Assembly: GCF_009733925.1 (NCBI RefSeq)
Contig: NZ_WOEI01000029.1
Coordinates: forward strand, 1 to 19,305
Source: Streptobacillus canis
GTDB taxonomy: Bacteria > Fusobacteriota > Fusobacteriia > Fusobacteriales > Leptotrichiaceae
Direction of reading: 5' to 3'
DNA length: 19,305 nucleotides
Below are positions 13,831 through 19,305 of the stretch, piece by piece. Position 1 is the first letter of the stretch. Each line of letters begins with the position of its first letter. The notes under the pieces are model-generated. The model searched no databases. It was not told the DNA's origin and saw nothing but the letters and a program-made list of their open reading frames with translations. A program made the translations under genes and the position numbers.

Positions 13831-15398
13831 TATATTTAGATACAGTTGGAATGAATTTTTTAGTTAAAGAATTAAAAACTGAATTACTTAATTTCAAAGT
13901 AAATAAAATAGTTCAATATGATGGAAATTCATTTTCATTATTCTTTTCTAAAAAACAACTATTTTTCCAAACTAAAGATAATGAATCAATAATATATATA
14001 AAAGAAAAAAAAGAAGATAGTATTAATTTTTCATCTTCTTTTCTTTTATCTTTAAGGAAATATTTAGATCATGCTGAACTAACAGATATTTCCTTATTAA
14101 ATAATGATAGAATAGTTAAGTTAGAATTTAAAAGAGTAAATATTTTAGGTAATCTAGATACTACATATATAGTCTTTGAAATGATGGGAAGACACTCAAA
14201 TATTTTTCTATTAAATGAAGAAGAAAATATTATCAACATATTGAATAATAATACTAGTATAGAAAATAAGAGGTTTTATTCTATCAATCGTAAATATGAA
14301 TATTTTAGCAATGATAAACATGAATTAAATTTAGATAAGATATATACTAGTGCTGATGAAATGGTTAGTGAAGTATCAGGAGTAGGTAAAATATTTGCAA
14401 ATGATACATTCGATAACTTAGAACTTAGAAAAGAATATTTAAACAACTATGTTCCATATATCTTCACTAGCAATGATAATTACTATACTACATACAATAA
14501 ATTTAGTAAGTTTATATCGTATAATGAAAATAGATATGAAACATTAAACGAAGCATTAAATGAATATTTTACTACATTTATCAATACTTCTCTAATAAGA
14601 AATAAGAAGGCTAATATAGAGAAATTTGTAAATAATAAGATGAAGAAAAATAACAAGATACTTAAAAATATTGAAAACGATATAATTAGAGATCAAAATT
14701 ATGAAGAGTATAAAAATATGGGTGACTTATTAACAAGTTATCTTTATCTTGTAAAACCAAGAATGGAATGTATAGAAGTCTATGACTACATTAACAACTG
14801 TAATATTAATATAGAACTAAACCCTAATAAAACTCCATCTGAAAATCTTAAAATTTACTATAATAAATATAGAAAAGGTAAGAAAAGTATACAAGTTGCT
14901 AATGAAAGATATATTTTAATTACTGAAGAACAAGAATATCTTGAATCAGTTCTTGATTTTACTCAAAGAGAAGATGATTTTTTAGGATTAGTTGAAATTG
15001 AAAAAGAATTAGCTATATATAAAGAAAAACACAAGAAAAATAACAAAGAAAAGAAAAGAGAATTACTTAAATATGTAATTGATGACTTTGAAATTTTTGT
15101 GGGTAGAAATCATAGTGAAAATAACTTCCTAACTTTTGAAAAAGCTAAAAACCATGATATATGGTTACACGTTAGAGATATACCAGGTTCTCATGTAATC
15201 ATCGTTACAAATAAGAAAAAAGTTCCTAAAAATGTTTTAGTAGAAGCTGCAAAACTTGCTGCTAAAAACTCTAAGGGTAATGGAAATAAAACTATAGATT
15301 ATACTGAAAGAGCTAATGTAAAAAGAGTAAATAAATTTGGTAATGTAACATTTAACAATTTTAAAAGTTTAGATATTAAAGGGGCTGTTCCGAAATAA
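13827..15398 (+). CDS. rqcH: Ribosome quality control factor RqcH (NFACT / Rqc2 family)
   Basis: 523 residues. NFACT-N comes first, with the D94-R95 pair (NNDRIVKLEF) that RqcH needs for binding tRNA-Ala. It is followed by a helical and coiled-coil middle (about 260-410) and the NFACT-R domain (about 416-523) with DIWLHVRDIPGSHVII. RqcH binds stalled large subunits and adds C-terminal Ala tails that mark the nascent chain for degradation. Such proteins were earlier annotated as fibronectin-binding (FbpA). The start is GTG at 13827, overlapping the TGA of the regulator gene, with AAAGGAG ahead of it. The last codons lie in the terminator stem. The length is a little short for the family but no domain is missing. 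Confidence 0.93.
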   Translation: MIYLDTVGMNFLVKELKTELLNFKVNKIVQYDGNSFSLFFSKKQLFFQTKDNESIIYIKEKKEDSINFSSSFLLSLRKYLDHAELTDISLLNNDRIVKLEFKRVNILGNLDTTYIVFEMMGRHSNIFLLNEEENIINILNNNTSIENKRFYSINRKYEYFSNDKHELNLDKIYTSADEMVSEVSGVGKIFANDTFDNLELRKEYLNNYVPYIFTSNDNYYTTYNKFSKFISYNENRYETLNEALNEYFTTFINTSLIRNKKANIEKFVNNKMKKNNKILKNIENDIIRDQNYEEYKNMGDLLTSYLYLVKPRMECIEVYDYINNCNINIELNPNKTPSENLKIYYNKYRKGKKSIQVANERYILITEEQEYLESVLDFTQREDDFLGLVEIEKELAIYKEKHKKNNKEKKRELLKYVIDDFEIFVGRNHSENNFLTFEKAKNHDIWLHVRDIPGSHVIIVTNKKKVPKNVLVEAAKLAAKNSKGNGNKTIDYTERANVKRVNKFGNVTFNNFKSLDIKGAVPK

Positions 15399-15406
15399 AC
15401 AGCCCC
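15381..15406. terminator. Terminator overlapping the end of rqcH
   Basis: A 9-bp stem, GGGGCTGTT (15381-15389) with AACAGCCCC (15398-15406), followed on the plus strand by a T-rich run. The stem encodes the final residues G-A-V of RqcH and the stop codon lies in the loop and stem. It could serve the convergent nagB transcript too. Confidence 0.85.
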
Positions 15407-15420
15407 TAGTTATTTTCTAC

Positions 15421-16254
15421 TTATTTTTTTAATGCTAATAAATCTCTTTCCATTTTTTCGAAATCTAAGTTTTCAGCTTCTATATCTTTAAAGTATCTAT
15501 AAGTTTTAACTTTTAATTCAAGAGCTGCATCTTCATCTATTACTATTATAGCTTTTCTATGTAATTGTAAAGCTGAAATAGTCCATAAATGATTTACACC
15601 ATCTTCAATTCCTTTATGTATAGCATAAGCTTTTTTAGGTCCAGTTGCCATAATTAATACTTCTTTAGAATCTGTAATAGTTCCTACTCCTACTGTTAAA
15701 GCAAGTTTAGGTACTTTAGTAACATCATTATCAAAGAATCTTGAATTAACTACTATAGTATCTTGTGTTAATTCTTTATCTCTTGTTCTTGATGAAAGTG
15801 ATGATCCTGGTTCATTAAATGCTATATGTCCATCTTCTCCTACTCCACCTAAGAATAAATGTATTCCACCAACTGATTTAATTTTATCTTCATATCTTTG
15901 GCATTCAGATTGTAAATCTTCAGCCAAACCATTTAAAATGTTGATATTTTCTTTTTTGATATCTATATGATCAAAAAAGTTTTTATGCATAAAGTAGTGG
16001 TAGCTTTGATCATGACTTGGAGCCAATCCTACATATTCATCCATATTAAAAGTGATGATATTTTCAAAAGAAATAATTCCTTTTTTATTTAATTCAATTA
16101 AATTCTTATATGTTTCTAATGGTGTTGAGCCTGTAGGTAATCCTAAAACAAATGGTCTTTCTTTAGTGGGATTGAATTTTAAAATTTCTTGTGCAATATG
16201 ATAAGCACTCCATTTTCCAACATCTTTTGCGTTTTTAACTATAAGTAATCTCAT
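15421..16254 (-). CDS. nagB: Glucosamine-6-phosphate deaminase
   Basis: 277 residues from the ATG at 16254. I chose this start over an upstream ATG at 16317 because GAGGAGAT lies just before it, the protein then begins MRLLIVKNA as NagB does, and the promoter lies between the two ATGs. The catalytic residues fall at the same numbers as in E. coli NagB: D72 in NMDEYVG, and D141, H143 and E148 in [12 protein letters not shown]. The substrate loop LPTGSTP is at 39-45. It converts glucosamine-6-phosphate to fructose-6-phosphate and ammonia, feeding host amino sugars (GlcNAc, sialic acid) into glycolysis. No nagA or sugar transporter lies beside it. It is convergent with rqcH. Confidence 0.97.
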   Translation of the reverse strand: MRLLIVKNAKDVGKWSAYHIAQEILKFNPTKERPFVLGLPTGSTPLETYKNLIELNKKGIISFENIITFNMDEYVGLAPSHDQSYHYFMHKNFFDHIDIKKENINILNGLAEDLQSECQRYEDKIKSVGGIHLFLGGVGEDGHIAFNEPGSSLSSRTRDKELTQDTIVVNSRFFDNDVTKVPKLALTVGVGTITDSKEVLIMATGPKKAYAIHKGIEDGVNHLWTISALQLHRKAIIVIDEDAALELKVKTYRYFKDIEAENLDFEKMERDLLALKK

Positions 16255-16288
16255 GTATATCTCCTCTTCTTTATATGAATATATTTCT

Positions 16289-16317
16289 ATTATACTTTTT
16301 TTAATAATTAGTGTCAA
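16289..16317 (-). promoter_or_regulatory. nagB promoter
   Basis: On the minus strand TTGACA (16317-16312), exactly 17 nt, TATAAT (16294-16289): a perfect consensus. The -35 box overlaps the stop codon of the upstream antiporter gene. The predicted start near 16282 leaves a leader of under 30 nt, so there is no room for a riboswitch. Confidence 0.85.
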
Positions 16318-17465
16318 GATAAGTTATCTTTTTGTAATAATTTTTCATAAAAATTATCTATAAACACCGCACCTAAAGGTGCTGTAAATAGTATTGAAAG
16401 TATTGCAACAGTTAGTATTAGCTCTCCTGATGGTACATTATTTGCAAGTGGTATAACACCTATTGCAGCCTGTACTGTAGCTTTAGGTAAATATGCAACC
16501 ATTGCAAATATCTTTTCTCTATTTTTAAATTTATCTCCAATTAAAGATAAATATACTCCAAACATTCTAAATACTTGTGCTATTATTAGTAATAGTAAAG
16601 CTAATAATCCAAAATCAAATACACTTGATATTTTTAGATTTGCTCCTATTAGTACAAATAAGAAAATTTCAAATAATTTCCATAACTTTTCATAACTTCC
16701 TATAAATACTCTACCTATTTCTTCATTTTCTTTCTTAATCAACATTGCAAGTAATGTAATAGATAATAGACTTGCAACAGGTAAATACTTCTCTATTTCT
16801 AATATTATTAAAGATAGTGAGAAAAACAGTATTATTCTTAAAGTATCTTCTTTAATAAATTTAAATAAGTATATAGAAATATATTTAAATATTACTGCTA
16901 CTACTACCGCAAGTACTATACTAAGTGGTAAATTAATTATCTCTTTTATTGTAACCTGTCCTGTTTTTTGTATGCTCATAAATATTGAAAATAAGGTAAT
17001 TACAAATATATCATCCATACTTGCCCCTGCAAGTATTAATTGAGGTATTTTGCTATATCCCTTATTTATTAATCCTATCATTCTTGGCACTACTATTGCA
17101 GGTGAAACTGCAGCAATTACTGAACCAAGTATTAATGCATCAATTACAGGTATTTTAAATATTAAAGGAGCAAATATTGCTGTTCCTAAAATTTCTATAG
17201 TTGCTGGTAAAAAACACATTAATATACTCGATTTACCCATAGTTTTTAATACATTAAAGTCTAATGTTAACCCTGCTCTTATTAATATTATTACTAATGC
17301 TATCTTCCTTATTTCTGGTGAAATATTTAGTAATGATATATCTATTTTACTGGCTAATAATACTCCTATTAATATGTAGGCTATTATTTTAGGAATATTT
17401 ATTTTTTCAAATATCATTCCTATTAATACTGAAAGTATTAATATTATTCCTATAGAAATTAACAT
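16314..17465 (-). CDS. Cation:proton antiporter (NhaP/Kef-like, CPA superfamily)
   Basis: 383 residues, about 12 hydrophobic segments running nearly the full length, with no C-terminal TrkA-N or other soluble domain. Family features include [10 protein letters not shown] (62-71), the discontinuous-helix region [11 protein letters not shown] (121-131), and the acidic pair in GASMDDIFV (D151-D152) that would carry the ion or proton. It probably exchanges Na+ or K+ for H+ at the inner membrane. The ATG overlaps the TAA of the DUF819 gene by one base (TAATG), indicating translational coupling. The ion specificity is not determinable here. Confidence 0.85.
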   Translation of the reverse strand: MLISIGIILILSVLIGMIFEKINIPKIIAYILIGVLLASKIDISLLNISPEIRKIALVIILIRAGLTLDFNVLKTMGKSSILMCFLPATIEILGTAIFAPLIFKIPVIDALILGSVIAAVSPAIVVPRMIGLINKGYSKIPQLILAGASMDDIFVITLFSIFMSIQKTGQVTIKEIINLPLSIVLAVVVAVIFKYISIYLFKFIKEDTLRIILFFSLSLIILEIEKYLPVASLLSITLLAMLIKKENEEIGRVFIGSYEKLWKLFEIFLFVLIGANLKISSVFDFGLLALLLLIIAQVFRMFGVYLSLIGDKFKNREKIFAMVAYLPKATVQAAIGVIPLANNVPSGELILTVAILSILFTAPLGAVFIDNFYEKLLQKDNLS

Positions 17466-18622
17466 TATCCTAACATATTTCCTATAAATATTCCTATATA
17501 TGTCCCAATAATATATCCTAATGTTCCTACTAACATTACAGGAGCTACATATTTATTCCATCCTTTTGAAATAGCCATAGCTGTTGCAGTTGTTGGTCCA
17601 CCTATATTTGCATTTGATACAAGTATTGCTTCTTCTAATGTGAAGTTAAATAATTTAGCTCCAACAAAAGTTATTATCATATTTACTAATACCATTATTA
17701 AACAATATACTAATAATAATGGAGAATTTTGTATAATTGACATTATTGATGCAGGTATTCCTATTACCACAAAGAATATGTAAATAAAGAATGTTCCTAT
17801 TTCTTGTGATCCAGATATATTTGAGAAAAATTTAGGGAATAAACTTGCAAATAAAACTGAAATTGTTGTTAATATTAAGTATTTATTTCCTATAAACTTA
17901 ACTAAATCACTATCACCAAATTTCCCTAATATCATACTTGATAAACTAAATGATATTGTTACTATTAATAAAGAGAATGCAAATGAAAATGCTATATCTA
18001 CTAGATTAACAGTTTTTTTTAATGAATTTATACTTTCTGTATCCATTTTAGTCTCATTACTATATTCTCTTTTAAAGTTTTTATTAAAGAAAACTATACT
18101 AGGTATTATTATTAATACAAAGAAATATAGTACCATTAATAAATTATCACTTACTGTTGCTGCTGATATTAGTTTAGAATCTATATTAAAACTTGAAGAA
18201 ACTGCAACAAAGTTAACTCCTCCACCTATATATGAAGCTGTCATAGTTCCAGCTATATGATTTAAACTTGGAATATATTTATTAAGTAATGTATATCCAA
18301 TTATAGATCCTACAACTGTACCCATAGAGCTTATTAAGAAGATAATTAATAATCTTCCACTTTCTCTCCAAATTTTTGAAATATTACATTGAAATAATAA
18401 TAAAGGTATTGCCATAGGTACTACATATGCCCATACGTTATAATAAACTGGTGAATCTATAGGTATAATGTTTAAGTTTGAAAGTAACATTGCACAAACT
18501 AAAGCTACTATTGCTCCACTAATTTTTGCTACTAATTCATATTTGCTTTCTAAATATATACTTATTGCTGCTATGGATACTATTATAGTCCATAGTAATA
18601 AAACATTATCTTTATCTATCAT
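17465..18622 (-). CDS. DUF819-family membrane protein (YjcL-like)
   Basis: 385 residues with about 10-11 membrane helices and two glycine-rich re-entrant-looking motifs, ASYIGGGVNFVAVS (129-142) and SNANIGGPTTATAMA (336-350). These internally similar motifs are typical of the DUF819 / YjcL family, which looks like a two-repeat transporter of unknown substrate. The ribosome binding site GGAGG overlaps the end of the acetyltransferase gene just upstream. Coupling to the antiporter gene downstream suggests a joint ion- or solute-related role, but that is only context. Confidence 0.85.
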   Translation of the reverse strand: MIDKDNVLLLWTIIVSIAAISIYLESKYELVAKISGAIVALVCAMLLSNLNIIPIDSPVYYNVWAYVVPMAIPLLLFQCNISKIWRESGRLLIIFLISSMGTVVGSIIGYTLLNKYIPSLNHIAGTMTASYIGGGVNFVAVSSSFNIDSKLISAATVSDNLLMVLYFFVLIIIPSIVFFNKNFKREYSNETKMDTESINSLKKTVNLVDIAFSFAFSLLIVTISFSLSSMILGKFGDSDLVKFIGNKYLILTTISVLFASLFPKFFSNISGSQEIGTFFIYIFFVVIGIPASIMSIIQNSPLLLVYCLIMVLVNMIITFVGAKLFNFTLEEAILVSNANIGGPTTATAMAISKGWNKYVAPVMLVGTLGYIIGTYIGIFIGNMLG

Positions 18623-18630
18623 TTTTCCTC

Positions 18631-19071
18631 CTATTTTTCTATAACCATTTGAAGATAATTTAATTCTTCAAATCCTAATTTCTTATATAGTTTTGTTGCT
18701 TTTTCATTTCCAAAATCAACTTCTAATCTAAATCTTTTATATTCACTATATCTTTCAAAAAGATATTCAAAAACTTTTTTCCCTATTCCTAAACTTCTAA
18801 ATCCATCAAGTATTAATAATTCTTCTATTAAAAGAACCATGCCACCAACTTCTTGTGAATATGTTTTAGATATAAGACAGTATCCTGCTACTTTATCTTG
18901 AGATTCTATAATAAAACACTCAGTGTATGTATCTCTGTTTATTAATTCATTAAAAGTATTTACAAAATTCTGTTCATCTACTGTATGTAATACCGCTTCA
19001 CTTGAATAAAATTCTTTTGACATTTTCAGGAAAATATCTTTATCTTCTAATTTAATTTTTCTAATTTTCAT
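18631..19071 (-). CDS. GNAT-family N-acetyltransferase
   Basis: 146 residues, complete. Acetyl-CoA binding motif: LDGFRSLGIGKKVFEYLF with R-x-L-G-I-G. The C-terminal GNAT strand and helix are FRLEVDFGNEKATKLYKKLGFEEL, with the N-x-x-A-x-x-x-Y-x-x-x-GF signature. AGGAGG precedes the ATG at 19071. It is the first gene of the three-gene minus-strand unit with DUF819 and the antiporter. Substrate unknown. It is not closely similar to the broken GNAT at 7059-7488. Confidence 0.9.
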   Translation of the reverse strand: MKIRKIKLEDKDIFLKMSKEFYSSEAVLHTVDEQNFVNTFNELINRDTYTECFIIESQDKVAGYCLISKTYSQEVGGMVLLIEELLILDGFRSLGIGKKVFEYLFERYSEYKRFRLEVDFGNEKATKLYKKLGFEELNYLQMVIEK

Positions 19072-19228
19072 TTTTATTCCTCCTACTTTACATTACTAAA
19101 TATATCATAAAATAAAGAAAATAGATAGCTAAAAAACATTATTTTGCTAAAAAATATTAATTAAAATTAGTGTCAAGTAAAAATGAAAATGTCCCAAAAA
19201 TTTGTTAACATGAGCACCGTTTTTTAGC
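19072..19228. other. Intergenic region upstream of the GNAT gene
   Basis: AT-rich, with no gene. On the minus strand a TTGACA (19176-19171) is present, but the hexamer 17 nt downstream is only TTTTTA. A TATGAT nearer the gene lacks a good -35, so the promoter of the acetyltransferase operon is unresolved. The stretch from roughly 19165 to 19228 may be the end of an insertion sequence. Confidence 0.4.
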
Positions 19229-19241
19229 TTAAGAACGGTGC
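19214..19241 (+). terminator. Hairpin at the end of the right-edge gene
   Basis: GCACCGTT (19214-19221) pairs with AACGGTGC (19234-19241), followed on the plus strand by TTCATTTTTTC. It overlaps the stop codon of the minus-strand partial gene, so it may block transcription coming from the left into that gene. Confidence 0.5.
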
Positions 19242-19305
19242 TTCATTTTTTCAAGATATTTTTCAAAACTAGCCTTTTTCCAAGGGTGATTCATTGGAGG
19301 AATAT
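19229..19305 (-). CDS. C-terminal tail of a probable transposase (partial, runs off the window)
   Basis: The last 24 codons of a minus-strand frame: IPPMNHPWKKASFEKYLEK, then MKHRS and TAA at 19231-19229. Tails of the form P-x-x-x-HPW-[KR]-x-x-x-F are common at the end of DDE transposases of the ISNCY / IS481-like groups. This resemblance is from memory and short, so the call is tentative. The catalytic part lies beyond the window. Confidence 0.45.
   Translation of the reverse strand, partial: IPPMNHPWKKASFEKYLEKMKHRS

Noticed and set aside
15399..15420. Riboswitch or T-box between operons in the right half
   Set aside because: The leaders and gaps are too short, and I saw no conserved riboswitch core anywhere in the window.
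16255..16317. Longer nagB start at 16317 giving 298 residues
   Set aside because: The extra 21 codons cover the promoter and ribosome binding site, and the family start and catalytic numbering match the ATG at 16254.

Overview
The window comes from a very AT-rich bacterium. Several gene families together point to Fusobacteriota, most likely the Leptotrichiaceae (Streptobacillus / Sneathia / Leptotrichia group). These are a two-partner-secretion filamentous adhesin with a Fusobacterium-like repeat style, an IS30 transposase, and the PASTA-rsgA-rpe cluster. The codon use is strongly A/T-ended. This placement is inference; there is no rRNA gene or other marker in the window to settle it.

Layout. 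(1) At 1-6033, on the minus strand, a consensus promoter drives a 1680-residue CdiA-type exoprotein ending in a restriction-endonuclease-fold toxin domain. A HEAT-repeat protein, the likely immunity protein, starts 2 nt after its stop. Left of this is the broken 5' end of another gene. No TpsB/CdiB outer-membrane transporter gene is present. (2) At 6192-8535 lies a 2.3-kb segment that looks like a decayed integrated element in the 3' end of tRNA-Phe. It is bounded by two copies of the tRNA end plus the tRNA-operon terminator. Just inside each end are TTGCCAA repeats spaced 11 bp apart, which look like integrase arm sites. It holds an intact S51 peptidase (dipeptidase E-like) and three frameshifted small genes, but no integrase. 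(3) At 8527-9500 is a nine-gene tRNA operon on the minus strand: Leu-fMet-Gly-Lys-Arg-Ile2/Met-Glu-Ser-Phe in transcription order. It has two tandem consensus promoters and a strong terminator. (4) At 9527-10677 is a degenerate IS30-family element with perfect 28-bp inverted repeats, sitting 26 bp behind the upstream tRNA promoter. A hairpin covers the transposase start and looks like an anti-readthrough device.

(5) At 10703-15406, on the plus strand, is a compact housekeeping operon: a membrane-anchored PASTA protein, the ribosome-assembly GTPase RsgA, ribulose-phosphate epimerase Rpe, a MarR-FeoA fusion regulator and the ribosome-quality-control factor RqcH/NFACT. The genes are spaced by 0-9 nt or overlap. 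The terminator is built into the end of rqcH. (6) At 15421-19071, on the minus strand, are a GNAT acetyltransferase, a DUF819 membrane protein, an NhaP/Kef-like cation:proton antiporter, and nagB with its own perfect promoter. (7) At 19214-19305 is the C-terminal tail of what is probably a transposase, running off the edge.

The right half is ordinary core genome. The left half, from position 1 to about 8.5 kb, is accessory. The most notable points are the contact-dependent-inhibition-like toxin/immunity pair, the tRNA-Phe island with helically phased repeats, and the IS30 start-codon hairpin whose predicted native promoter lies inside the hairpin loop.
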